A stretch of 64,000 nucleotides of DNA from CAYUAG01 sp046483025 (GTDB lineage Bacteria > Zhuqueibacterota > QNDG01 > CAYUAG01): the NCBI GenBank assembly GCA_046483025.1, contig JAWODZ010000116.1, positions 5,336-69,335 of the forward strand, written 5' to 3'. Position 1 is the first letter of the stretch. The number at the start of each line of letters is the position of its first letter. Positions 53,994 through 62,441 of this stretch are shown here, one piece after another. Under the pieces are notes generated by a model. It was given only the letters and a program-made list of their open reading frames with translations. It searched no databases and was not told the DNA's origin. Both the position numbers and the translations under genes were made by a program.

Positions 53994-55598
53994 CTATAGT
54001 TTATATTTTTGCAGTAATTCAGTTAATTGTTTACCAAATTGATAAAGCTCTGTTGTCGCTTCCTCCACCTGTTTAGTTGCATTAACATTCTGACTGCTTG
54101 CATTTTTAATGTTCTCCATGGCAGATACTACCTGATCCATTCCTACAAGCTGCTCCTGGCTGGAAACAGAAATTTGAGTAGTTGATTGAGATGCTTCAGT
54201 AACATTTCCGGTTAATTTTTGTATTGCCTCACCTGCTTTTTTTGACTGGTTCACACCGGCTTCCACAGCTTTGTTCCCCTGTTCAGTCTGCATAACTGCT
54301 TCACTAGTAGCATTCTGTATATCATCTAAAATAGAGCGAACCCTGGTGGTTGCATGTTTTGATTTTTCTGCAAGCTTTCTTACTTCTTCAGCCACCACGG
54401 CAAATCCCTTGCCATATTCACCGGCCTTAACCGCCTCAATTGATGCATTAACTGCTAATAGGCGGGACTGTTCTGCCACATCCTCAACTGTGACAATAAT
54501 TTCCCCTATATCCTGACCATGCTCACTTAATTTCATTATACTTTCCGCTAAACTACCCATTTGATCTTCAATATGGTGCATGCCCTTAATAGTATCTGCA
54601 ACAGACTGGCTCCCAGTTTGAGATATTTCCACTACTTTCTGAGCATTTTGAGTAACATCTTTTGCTTTCTGATTTGAGTCCTTGGCAGTTTGTCTGACTT
54701 CTTCTACTGTAGTACTGGTTTCATTTGCAGCTGAGGCTGTCTCTGTTGCACCAGCTGCAATCTCACTTACAGAAGTTGATATTTGCCCTGAAGCTGCAGC
54801 AAGTTTCTGTGCTCCTTCTTTGATCTGAAGTATAAATTCTCTCAATGATGTTACCATATCTGTAAATGTTGAAAACATTTTACTGATTTCATCATCAACT
54901 GCCATATCAGACACTTCTATAGACAAATTGCCATCTCTTATCTGTTCAGAAATTTTAGTTATGTCTTTAATTGATTTTGAAATTGATTTGATAACAAATA
55001 ATGAGACAAGAATAAAAATTATTGAGAGAACAATAATTACTGATAAAATTATAACTACCATGTTCTTATTATTATTCCGGGCCATTTGAAAAGAACGTGA
55101 AATATCCATATTGGCTTCTCGGATATGTGCAGAAAGCTGAACAGTTAATTGTTGAAAAAGTTCATTCTGTTCCTGAATTTCATCAAGGACTTCATCTTCT
55201 CTGCCATTAAGAATATGTTCGGTTGTTCCTTTGGTTTTAATAAGATATTCCATAATCATATTATTTATATTGTTGATATTTTCCGAATCAACAACAGGAT
55301 TGTCTTTTGCAAGTTTCAGCATTTCATTAAATTGATCTTTTTGTTGATCAAATTGTTGTAATATTGATACATCTCTATCAGAACATGCTTGATCTACATT
55401 ATTTTTAAAATTATTTAATTCATCAACTAAATCAGTATAAAATTCTTTCTCAGGAATATAACCCGAAACAATTTTGTTCAATAGAACTGAATTTTTATTG
55501 GTTAAAAACATTCCCATACAAATAACTACAAGTAGGACAAAAATCGATAGTCCAGGAATCAATAAAATTTTTTGGCGAAATTTCAATCTTTTAAACAT
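53994..55598 (-). CDS. Methyl-accepting chemotaxis protein
   Basis: The 534-residue receptor has a first helix (about 12-33), a helical sensing domain of some 145 residues (four-helix-bundle type), a second helix (about 178-203), a HAMP segment and a coiled-coil signalling domain. The hairpin tip reads EDVAEQSRLLAVNASIEAVK with AGEYGKGFAVVAEEVRKLAE, where common receptors have QTNLLALNAAIEAARAGE. No C-terminal pentapeptide for CheR binding is seen; the end is QLTELLQKYKL. It is the only receptor in the operon. The ligand is unknown. Confidence 0.95.
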   Translation of the reverse strand: MFKRLKFRQKILLIPGLSIFVLLVVICMGMFLTNKNSVLLNKIVSGYIPEKEFYTDLVDELNNFKNNVDQACSDRDVSILQQFDQQKDQFNEMLKLAKDNPVVDSENINNINNMIMEYLIKTKGTTEHILNGREDEVLDEIQEQNELFQQLTVQLSAHIREANMDISRSFQMARNNNKNMVVIILSVIIVLSIIFILVSLFVIKSISKSIKDITKISEQIRDGNLSIEVSDMAVDDEISKMFSTFTDMVTSLREFILQIKEGAQKLAAASGQISTSVSEIAAGATETASAANETSTTVEEVRQTAKDSNQKAKDVTQNAQKVVEISQTGSQSVADTIKGMHHIEDQMGSLAESIMKLSEHGQDIGEIIVTVEDVAEQSRLLAVNASIEAVKAGEYGKGFAVVAEEVRKLAEKSKHATTRVRSILDDIQNATSEAVMQTEQGNKAVEAGVNQSKKAGEAIQKLTGNVTEASQSTTQISVSSQEQLVGMDQVVSAMENIKNASSQNVNATKQVEEATTELYQFGKQLTELLQKYKL

Positions 55599-55623
55599 AA
55601 CTTTCTCCCTAAATGAATAAAAA

Positions 55624-56196
55624 TCACTCTACTTCCTCATCCACAATAAAATTTGGATCCGTTAAGATCTTTTCAATATTTAGTATAATTAAATGATCAG
55701 GGGTTATACCTTCTAAATATTTACTCCTTTTATCATTCATAGATATAAAATCTTTTTTTATATTATTATTGGATACTATTTTTACCCCCAGAATTCTGTC
55801 AGCAAGAATACCCATTTTCATATTATTTTTTTTAACTATCAATACTCTATTTAAATCAGTAAGTCCTTTCTCCGGCAGATTAAAAAATTTTTTAATGTCA
55901 ACAATGGAAATTATTTCTCCCCGGAGATTGGTTATTCCCTTTACAAAATCAGGTGTACAGGGAATAGTGGTAAAATCCTTCATTGAATATACTTCTTTAA
56001 TATAGGAAGACTCGATTCCATATCTCTCATAAGAAAGTAAAAACTCTATAATTTCAACTGTTGATTCATCTGCCTCTTTTTTTTTCTGCTCTTCTGCTAA
56101 TAATTTAGCCCGATGCTTTAAAATTTCATCATCACTTTTATTCACCAAAGCATCTATGGTATCATCAACTGACTTTTTTTTATTATTATCAATCAT
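55624..56196 (-). CDS. cheW: CheW-like coupling protein (N-terminally extended)
   Basis: The 190-residue protein has a charged N-terminal extension of about 45 residues and a CheW domain (EIIEFLLSYERYGIESSYIK, TPDFVKGITNLRGEIISIVD, LILNIEKIL). It should couple the receptor to CheA. The second CheW-like protein of the operon (57817-58404) has a lysine-rich C-terminal tail instead, so the two are not interchangeable. It lies 25 bases before the MCP and 44 after cheR. Confidence 0.92.
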   Translation of the reverse strand: MIDNNKKKSVDDTIDALVNKSDDEILKHRAKLLAEEQKKKEADESTVEIIEFLLSYERYGIESSYIKEVYSMKDFTTIPCTPDFVKGITNLRGEIISIVDIKKFFNLPEKGLTDLNRVLIVKKNNMKMGILADRILGVKIVSNNNIKKDFISMNDKRSKYLEGITPDHLIILNIEKILTDPNFIVDEEVE

Positions 56197-56240
56197 ACAA
56201 AACCTTTAATTATTTAATGGATACATTGTATAATATTTTT

Positions 56241-57809
56241 TTAATTAACATCTTTGACAAAATCAACCAATTCCCTTAGTCTTCCTGCAGTAATACCTTC
56301 AGTTTCCGGTAATATATCCTCATTTTTATATTGCTTCAGCAAAGACAAAACATTTTCATAATATTTATTCGATTCTTTAATTTTACCTTCATGTCTATTG
56401 ATGTTCCCCATCATATAATGAGAAATTACAAAATCAGGATTTAAATAAATAGCTCTTTTTAATGATTCTTTTGCCTCCTTAAATTTACCCTTTTCTTGTA
56501 AAATAATACCATGAAAATAATGATATGTAGGATCTAATTGTTCCTTTTTTAATGAAAGCTCACACCACTCTAAAGCATTCTCAATGTCTCCCAGATTTGC
56601 ATAATTCTTAGAAATTAACATTAATACTTTAGCATTTTTTTTATCTTCAGGAAATTTTTTCAACATCTCAATAGAATAGATATAGTTTCCTTTATTATAA
56701 TATTTTATTGCTTTATCATAAATGGTATCTTCCTCAACAACATCCTTGTCTTCTGGAATAACTTCAGATTTACTGTATACAATTTTGTCTAATGGATTAT
56801 CCTCTAATACACTTTTTAATACGTTTTGTTTGTCATCATTCAATAATATATCATCTTTCCCAATAGTAGCTGAATCAAAAGATATATTGTTTTCAGTCAC
56901 TGTATGCTTTAATTTTTGGGGAGCAAAAGTGGTAATATCACTATCATCAAAACCAAAATTACTATCTTTTCTGTACAATATAGCTCCAGGAAAAGTTACT
57001 GAGATATAATCAGGAAATAAAATATGCGAAGTTTCACTGGCTCCAACCACCAACCAGCCATCATTATGCAAAGTTTGATAAAATTTTTCTCCAATTTCCT
57101 TTGCAGATTTGGACATAAAATACATTAATACATTACGACAAAAAATGATATCCATATTAAAAAAATTACTATTTTCAGAAGGGTAGCTACCATTCATCAG
57201 ATTAAGATAAGAAAAACAAACCATTTCTTTTATGGATGATTTAATTTCATATAAGTTATCACCGACTCTATTGAAATATTTATTTTTCAGCCAGTACGGG
57301 GTCCCCCGGAAAGACCAGGGTCTGTATATCCCAACAGAAGCTCTCTGTAAATAATCAGGATTTATATCTGTACCATAAATCCTGATTGACCAGTCTTTGT
57401 AATCCGGAATTAAACGGCTCAGTATTATTGCAATGGTATAAGGTTCTTCTCCAGTACAGCATCCTGCGCTCCATATTTTCATAAATTTTTCATTACAGTT
57501 TCTCTTTTTTTCAATTAAATCAGGAAGTACTTTTTTTTCTAATGCATTAATTGTTTTTTGCTCCCGCAAAAAATAAGTTTCTCCAATTGTTAATTTTTTA
57601 GCTAATATCTCAATTTGATTCTTCTTCAAAGGTGAAGATATTAGCCAGTTAATACATGCCTCTACGTCATCAAAGCCAAAATCCAAGGAAGCTTCCCTGA
57701 TGGATTTTAACAGATCCAGCCATTTTTCCTTTGGATAATGTAATCCCATTTGTTTTCTAATATAATCACTTAACTCTGCAAGTAATGAATTTGGAATCCG
57801 TTTACTCAT
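56241..57809 (-). CDS. cheR: Chemotaxis protein methyltransferase CheR with TPR tail
   Basis: I start at the ATG at 57809, just 7 bases past the stop of the preceding cheW; the frame opens further upstream but within that gene. The 522-residue enzyme has the CheR N-terminal helical domain, the SAM site MKIWSAGCCTGEEPYTIAII, GTDINPDYLQRASVGIYRPW and NMDIIFCRNVLMYF. The last 130 residues are TPR repeats (HYFHGIILQEKGKFKEAKES). It methylates glutamates on the receptor. TPR-carrying CheR forms are typical of systems of alternative function. The middle region (about 280-390) looks like a linker. Confidence 0.95.
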   Translation of the reverse strand: MSKRIPNSLLAELSDYIRKQMGLHYPKEKWLDLLKSIREASLDFGFDDVEACINWLISSPLKKNQIEILAKKLTIGETYFLREQKTINALEKKVLPDLIEKKRNCNEKFMKIWSAGCCTGEEPYTIAIILSRLIPDYKDWSIRIYGTDINPDYLQRASVGIYRPWSFRGTPYWLKNKYFNRVGDNLYEIKSSIKEMVCFSYLNLMNGSYPSENSNFFNMDIIFCRNVLMYFMSKSAKEIGEKFYQTLHNDGWLVVGASETSHILFPDYISVTFPGAILYRKDSNFGFDDSDITTFAPQKLKHTVTENNISFDSATIGKDDILLNDDKQNVLKSVLEDNPLDKIVYSKSEVIPEDKDVVEEDTIYDKAIKYYNKGNYIYSIEMLKKFPEDKKNAKVLMLISKNYANLGDIENALEWCELSLKKEQLDPTYHYFHGIILQEKGKFKEAKESLKRAIYLNPDFVISHYMMGNINRHEGKIKESNKYYENVLSLLKQYKNEDILPETEGITAGRLRELVDFVKDVN

Positions 57810-57816
57810 TAATAAC

Positions 57817-58404
57817 TCATTTCTTTTTTGTAGATTTTTTGCTTTTTTTACTTTTTTTCTTTTGCTTTTTTGTACCAGTCTTTTTCTTGGTAGATTTTTT
57901 TCTGGAAGGAGTTTTTTTAGTTTTTTGTGATTCTTTCTTAACATCCAGTTTTTTTAATAAGGTATAGATCTCTTCTTTCTCATCTAAAGAAAGTAATTTA
58001 TTTAAGTCATTGATGTATATGATATCTCCTTCCAGTTTTAATATCCCATCAACATGAGGAATCCCGGGAAGCACATTTTTTTTATCAATAATTTTATCTG
58101 ATGGAATATCAATTATTTCAAGAACATCATCAATTATCAAAGCAATTGATAATTCTTTTACTTTACCGATTATCAGGAAATCATCAACATTTACTTTCCT
58201 TTCAGGAAATCCAAATATCTTCCGAATATCAATAACCGGCATAATGGTTCCCTGAACATTAATAACTCCCAGTACAATATCAGGAGCATTGGGAAGAGAT
58301 GTTACCTCTACGGATCTTGCAATTCTATTTATTTTCGCTACATCAAAAGCAAATTTGTACTTGTTTAACTCAAATAACAAAAAATGATATTTTTCTTTTT
58401 CCAA
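57817..58404 (-). CDS. cheW: CheW-like coupling protein with lysine-rich tail
   Basis: The frame starts at a TTG at 58404, with GGAG ten bases upstream. The 195-residue protein has a CheW domain (HFLLFELNKYKFAFDVAKIN, APDIVLGVINVQGTIMPVID) and a C-terminal tail of about 45 residues that is almost all lysine, serine and threonine, ending KKSKKSKKSTKKK. That tail may bind nucleic acid or the membrane. It comes 43 bases after cheY and just before cheR. Confidence 0.9.
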   Translation of the reverse strand: MEKEKYHFLLFELNKYKFAFDVAKINRIARSVEVTSLPNAPDIVLGVINVQGTIMPVIDIRKIFGFPERKVNVDDFLIIGKVKELSIALIIDDVLEIIDIPSDKIIDKKNVLPGIPHVDGILKLEGDIIYINDLNKLLSLDEKEEIYTLLKKLDVKKESQKTKKTPSRKKSTKKKTGTKKQKKKSKKSKKSTKKK

Positions 58405-58447
58405 TGATTCATTACTCCAAAATTTTTTATTGCATATATAGATTTAA

Positions 58448-58819
58448 TTATTTATTATCAAGAATTTCTTTTACAACTCCAACCACCTGATGGACATCAA
58501 AAGGTTTGGTAATATAAACTTCTGCATTAGCCTCTTCAGCTAATTCAATATCTTTATCAGCATCTTTTGCAGTTAAAAATATAATGGGTATAGATTGTAA
58601 TGGCTTATAAAGTTTTATTAATCTGGCAGCAGTCAGACCATCCATCCGCGGCATCACAACATCTAAAATGATAAGATCAGGTTGATTAGCCTTGGCTTTA
58701 TCCACCCCTTGCAGACCATCTTCAGCTGTTAACACCTCAAAACCTTCTCTTTCTAAAAACTTTGATATAAGCATTCTTATACCTGAATCATCATCGACTA
58801 TAAGTATTTTCGAAGACAA
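58448..58819 (-). CDS. cheY: Single-domain response regulator CheY
   Basis: The frame starts at a TTG at 58819 with AAGGAG eight bases upstream. The 123-residue receiver has acidic residues at 9-11, the phosphoacceptor D53 in LIILDVVMPRMDG, a threonine in FLTAKDADKD and a lysine in YITKPF. It is the first gene of the operon, and as the only free-standing receiver it is the likely output of CheA. It is followed by cheW after 43 bases. The target is unknown: no flagellar motor or pilus gene lies in the window. Confidence 0.92.
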   Translation of the reverse strand: MSSKILIVDDDSGIRMLISKFLEREGFEVLTAEDGLQGVDKAKANQPDLIILDVVMPRMDGLTAARLIKLYKPLQSIPIIFLTAKDADKDIELAEEANAEVYITKPFDVHQVVGVVKEILDNK

Positions 58820-58843
58820 TTATTATCTCCTTTTTAAATTTGC

Positions 58844-58888
58844 TTTCAAATTGAATAAAATTGATTTCAAAAATAAATCAATTTGAAA
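58844..58888. promoter_or_regulatory. Nested inverted repeats upstream of the chemosensory operon
   Basis: TTTCAAATTGA (58844-58854) and TCAATTTGAAA (58878-58888) are perfect 11-base inverted repeats; inside them AATTGATTT (58859-58867) and AAATCAATT (58875-58883) form another perfect 9-base pair overlapping the right arm. They lie 25-69 bases ahead of the cheY start, where an operator or RNA switch would be. Either outer or inner arms can pair, not both at once. Confidence 0.4.
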
Positions 58889-59016
58889 TAAATACTATTA
58901 AAACTATCTAACTTTATTTTTGCAAATCCTATGCCAAGACATCCTCTTAAATTAAAAAAAGTCATATAAGTTATACGGTGTAACCCACAATTTTCTGTAC
59001 CTGTATAAAAACCTTA

Positions 59017-61278
59017 TTAAGTAATATGATGCAATATTTTTGATGCACATTCTTTACCACTTTCTCCCACTTCTAAAACAGGTCCGACACAGGAAGGACA
59101 GCCACCCTTACAGCTGCAGGAAATAATTAGTTCTCTGGCAGCATCCAGTAAGTCTTGATGAATGCTAAATAATTTTTTACTATATCCAACCCCTCCTGGA
59201 GTACTTTCATAAATAAAAATAGTCGGTTTCTGAGAAAGAGGAGCTCTAAGCATAGGAATGGTTCTCAGATCTCTTGGATCAGTCATCACCCAAATCGGGG
59301 CTACGTTTTCAAATACATTAGACAGTGCTGTTAAACCGCTGACTAAATTTGTCTCAGACAGGTTGATCTTTTCAAGTAATAAATTTCCAAGTTCCCACCA
59401 ATAAGAAGTGGTATGCATTGAAATCTCAGGTAAATGAATTTTTCCGGATCCTACATTTTCATGAGTATTAAATTTTATTTTTTTATATAAAGTAGCTATG
59501 GTTGTCACACTTACTTCACCATGGGCTTTTTCCCCTCCAGGTATTGATTCTGATTCAAACTCTTCAATTACTCTGATATTTGTTTTAGTTTGCGCATCTG
59601 TATAATAATCAACATTAACCTTTTTAACATAGGCTTTCCTGCGGTCCCAATCTAATTTATCAACATGATACTGGATACTCTCATGTATATAAATGGCCTC
59701 ATCATGAATTAGGACCGGAGCACTGAAAAGATCTACCTCTCCCACTACTCTATCTCCATCGGTTTTGTCAATAATAACTACATTATCCGGCGCAGCGCTC
59801 CTCAAACTTATTTCCTCTGCAGGATAGGTTTCGCTTGTCCAATGATACTGTCCTCCTGACTTATGCAATACACTGTGTTCTTCCAGGTATTTCAGAAGTT
59901 CATCAGTAGCATCAATGCCGAATTGTTCACCTTCCTTAAAGGGAAGTTCAAAGGCAGCACACTTAAGATGAGACAAAAGAATAATTAAATTATTGGGATC
60001 AATCACTCCCATTTCAGGAGTGCTTTCAAAAAAATATTCCGGGTGATTCATTATATACTGATCAAGAGGAGCACTAGTAGCTACCAAAACTGCACAGGAT
60101 ACTGAAGTACTTCTGCCAGCTCTTCCAGCCTGCTGCCAGGTAGAGGCAATGGTTCCCGGATATCCTGCCATTAAAGCTGCTGAAAGCTGCCCAATATCGA
60201 TACCCAATTCCAAAGCATTGGTAGATACAACTGCTTGAATTTCACCGCTTCGTAAACCTTGCTCAATTTTACGACGCTGATTAGGGAGGTATCCGCCTCT
60301 GTAACCACGAATCAGCGTAGAAGACTTTTTCAGTGATTTCATGGTATCTCTTAAATAGGTCAGGAGAACTTCTACCCGTAATCGGCTACGGGCAAACACT
60401 ATGGTCTGAACTCCAGCCGAAAGGAATTGTCTGGCAATATTTCTTATTTCTTTTATGGAGGATTTCCTGATCCCCAGTTCCCTATTTATTATGGGCGGAT
60501 TGTATAAGATAAAATGCTTTTCACCCCGGGGCGCACCATTATCATCAATAAGCTCAACTTTTTCTTCTGTTATATTCTCAAACAGTTGCTTTGGATTGGC
60601 AATAGTTGCCGAACAACCAATAAACTGAGGATCAGATCCGTAAAAGGTGCAAATTCTTTTCAGCCTGCGTATTATGTTTGCCAGATGGCTTCCAAAAACA
60701 CCCCGGTAAAAATGCACTTCATCAATTACAATATACTTCAGATTACTAAAAAGATTCACCCATTTGGTATGATGAGGCATAATTCCCTGATGCAGCATAT
60801 CAGGATTGGTCACCACAATATGTCCGACTCGCCGAATTGCTTTCCGTGCTGATACCGGAGTATCCCCATCAAAAGTATAGGTTTTGATATCGATTCCGAG
60901 TTGAGTGATTAGATCATGCAGTTCTGTAACCTGATCCTGGGACAGAGCTTTGGTGGGAAATAAATATAAAGCACGTGCCTGCGGATTCTTTATAATTGAT
61001 TGAATTACAGGCAAGTTATAGCATAATGTTTTTCCAGATGCTGTAGGAGTAACCACAACATAATTTTTACCCTCAAAAGCTTTTTTTAGTGCTTCAGACT
61101 GATGGCTGTATAATTTTTTTATTCCTCGTATTTGTAATGTATTGCATAATGATTGATCCAGTGACTGCGGAAAAGAAGAAAAAGAAGCTTCTTTGGCAGC
61201 CAGTACTTTCCAGGTGGTAACATTTGCCATAAACTTATTGGAATTCTTTAAGAAATCTATAGTCTGTTCAATATTCAT
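59017..61278 (-). CDS. mrfA: DEAD/DEAH-box helicase of the YprA/MrfA type
   Basis: The 753-residue protein has helicase motifs I (TPTASGKTLCYN), II (VIDEVHFYRGVFGSHLANII), III (FIGCSATIANP) and VI (QQAGRAGRSTS), and a C-terminal region with a four-cysteine cluster (CSCKGGCPSC ... GKECASK) that is the DUF1998/zinc-binding part of the YprA family. The order and length match B. subtilis MrfA (YprA), which takes part in repair of mitomycin-type lesions. The exonuclease partner MrfB is not next to it. It is divergent from the gene at 61380. The symbol is a family-level call. Confidence 0.88.
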   Translation of the reverse strand: MNIEQTIDFLKNSNKFMANVTTWKVLAAKEASFSSFPQSLDQSLCNTLQIRGIKKLYSHQSEALKKAFEGKNYVVVTPTASGKTLCYNLPVIQSIIKNPQARALYLFPTKALSQDQVTELHDLITQLGIDIKTYTFDGDTPVSARKAIRRVGHIVVTNPDMLHQGIMPHHTKWVNLFSNLKYIVIDEVHFYRGVFGSHLANIIRRLKRICTFYGSDPQFIGCSATIANPKQLFENITEEKVELIDDNGAPRGEKHFILYNPPIINRELGIRKSSIKEIRNIARQFLSAGVQTIVFARSRLRVEVLLTYLRDTMKSLKKSSTLIRGYRGGYLPNQRRKIEQGLRSGEIQAVVSTNALELGIDIGQLSAALMAGYPGTIASTWQQAGRAGRSTSVSCAVLVATSAPLDQYIMNHPEYFFESTPEMGVIDPNNLIILLSHLKCAAFELPFKEGEQFGIDATDELLKYLEEHSVLHKSGGQYHWTSETYPAEEISLRSAAPDNVVIIDKTDGDRVVGEVDLFSAPVLIHDEAIYIHESIQYHVDKLDWDRRKAYVKKVNVDYYTDAQTKTNIRVIEEFESESIPGGEKAHGEVSVTTIATLYKKIKFNTHENVGSGKIHLPEISMHTTSYWWELGNLLLEKINLSETNLVSGLTALSNVFENVAPIWVMTDPRDLRTIPMLRAPLSQKPTIFIYESTPGGVGYSKKLFSIHQDLLDAARELIISCSCKGGCPSCVGPVLEVGESGKECASKILHHIT

Positions 61279-61310
61279 ATGAGCCTTTTTGGTAAATTGA
61301 GGAACAAAAA

Positions 61311-61339
61311 TTGATTTTTTACATAAAATTAAATATAAT
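61311..61339 (+). promoter_or_regulatory. Promoter for the secreted-protein gene at 61380
   Basis: TTGATT (61311-61316) and a perfect TATAAT (61334-61339) are 17 bases apart. Transcription would begin about 35 bases before the start codon, just ahead of the AAGGAG ribosome-binding site (61367-61372). Confidence 0.6.
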
Positions 61340-61379
61340 ACAAATAAGAATTAATTTCAATTATTTAAGGAGAAATTGT

Positions 61380-62210
61380 ATGAAAAATAATGTACAACAA
61401 TATTTACTTGTTTCAGTATTGATAATTCTACTTTTATCTATTACTCCCCTACCAAGTTTAGCCCGGGAAAAATATAATCTCGAATATAAATTCGGCATAA
61501 ACGAGCAACTTCAATACAAAACTGAAAAACTGGACAGTATCACCAGTTCCATGCCTAATGGTCAGGAAATGACCAGACAAATAACCTCATATAATTTAAA
61601 AACCTTAGCTATTCAAAATACCCCGCCTGATAACCCCTTTACAGTATCCATTACTGTTGACAGTACCTGGTCAGAATCCGAAAATGATAATGTTCCCGGT
61701 GATCGTTCTGGCAATCGTAGAGCACGAATGTCTATAGAAAATGAAAACCAGCATTTAACCTTTAATAAATATGGAAAATCAACCACTGATAAAGCAATTG
61801 CTTCACCTCTGATCCTGCCTCTTCCCGAAAAACCAGTGTCAATAAATGATCAATGGGATTTCAGTATTACTACTGAAAGAAAAGGTCGCTTTCAGGGTGA
61901 AACTGCTATTACCGGAAAATGTCTTGTCTATGATATTCAGCAAAACAAAGGTGATAATATAGCTGTTATTATTGTAAATGCAGAAATAAGTGGCCAGGGA
62001 AAATTTAACATCAAAACTCAGGAGCGGGAAATTTCCGGTACCAACAGAAGTTCGGGTATCAGAAGTTCTCTGATCTATTTTAATATTGACAAGGGAAGGA
62101 TTGATGAAATAGTCACAGAAGAAGAAACCGAATCAGCAACTGAAGGGTCGGCATTTTCTACTAATATGATCCGGACTTCAAAATCTACTACCAAGTTGGT
62201 TAATAAATAA
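61380..62210 (+). CDS. Secreted protein of unknown function
   Basis: The ATG at 61380 is chosen because AAGGAG stands seven bases before it. The 276-residue product has a signal peptide (YLLVSVLIILLLSITPLPSLA) and then a beta-rich body with repeats of alternating hydrophobic residues (NLEYKFGINEQLQYKTEKLD, LILPLPEKPVSINDQWDFSI). It resembles secreted proteins such as the DUF6263 type in which a Y-x-F-x-x-G block is followed by a lipocalin-like fold, but I cannot name a family. The perfect palindrome at 62231 lies just behind the stop and may be its terminator. Confidence 0.6.
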   Translation: MKNNVQQYLLVSVLIILLLSITPLPSLAREKYNLEYKFGINEQLQYKTEKLDSITSSMPNGQEMTRQITSYNLKTLAIQNTPPDNPFTVSITVDSTWSESENDNVPGDRSGNRRARMSIENENQHLTFNKYGKSTTDKAIASPLILPLPEKPVSINDQWDFSITTERKGRFQGETAITGKCLVYDIQQNKGDNIAVIIVNAEISGQGKFNIKTQEREISGTNRSSGIRSSLIYFNIDKGRIDEIVTEEETESATEGSAFSTNMIRTSKSTTKLVNK

Positions 62211-62230
62211 ATTATCAGTCTGAGATTCCT

Positions 62231-62264
62231 CCACCCTGACAGGGTCATGACCCTGTCAGGGTGG
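62231..62264. repeat. Perfect 34-bp palindrome with CCCTGACAGGG core
   Basis: Bases 62231-62264 read the same on both strands. The half CCACCCTGACAGGGTCA is followed immediately by its complement, so there is no loop in the DNA. The outer GAGATT/AATCTC (62223-62228 and 62271-62276) can extend the pairing. The core CTGACAGGGT/ACCCTGTCAG is also in the hairpin at 1572-1601, and half of it near 33543 (ACCCTGACAG). It lies between the secreted-protein gene and the IS1182 element and is probably a dispersed repeat. Confidence 0.8.
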
Positions 62265-62370
62265 TTTAGCAATCTCGAATCATTTTTGAGATTTTGGGGA
62301 TAGGGGGAATAGCTCCTTATAATTCCAAAGTTAGAGATTAGACCTGACGAGACTGTCGAAAAACTCGCTA

Positions 62371-62398
62371 TTGTTGCTATAAATTTGTATATTATAAC
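62371..62398 (+). promoter_or_regulatory. Possible transposase promoter
   Basis: TTGTTG (62371-62376) and TATAAC (62393-62398) are 16 bases apart, inside the IS left end and some 45 bases before the transposase ATG. Weak match to consensus. Confidence 0.3.
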
Positions 62399-62441
62399 AT
62401 AATCACAAATTGACTGTATCACTCTTTTTGAAAGGAAATTT

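Noticed and set aside
57810..57944. Earlier start for cheR, adding 45 residues
   Set aside because: The added residues are the lysine-coding tail of the preceding cheW read in another frame; the ATG at 57809 directly follows that gene.
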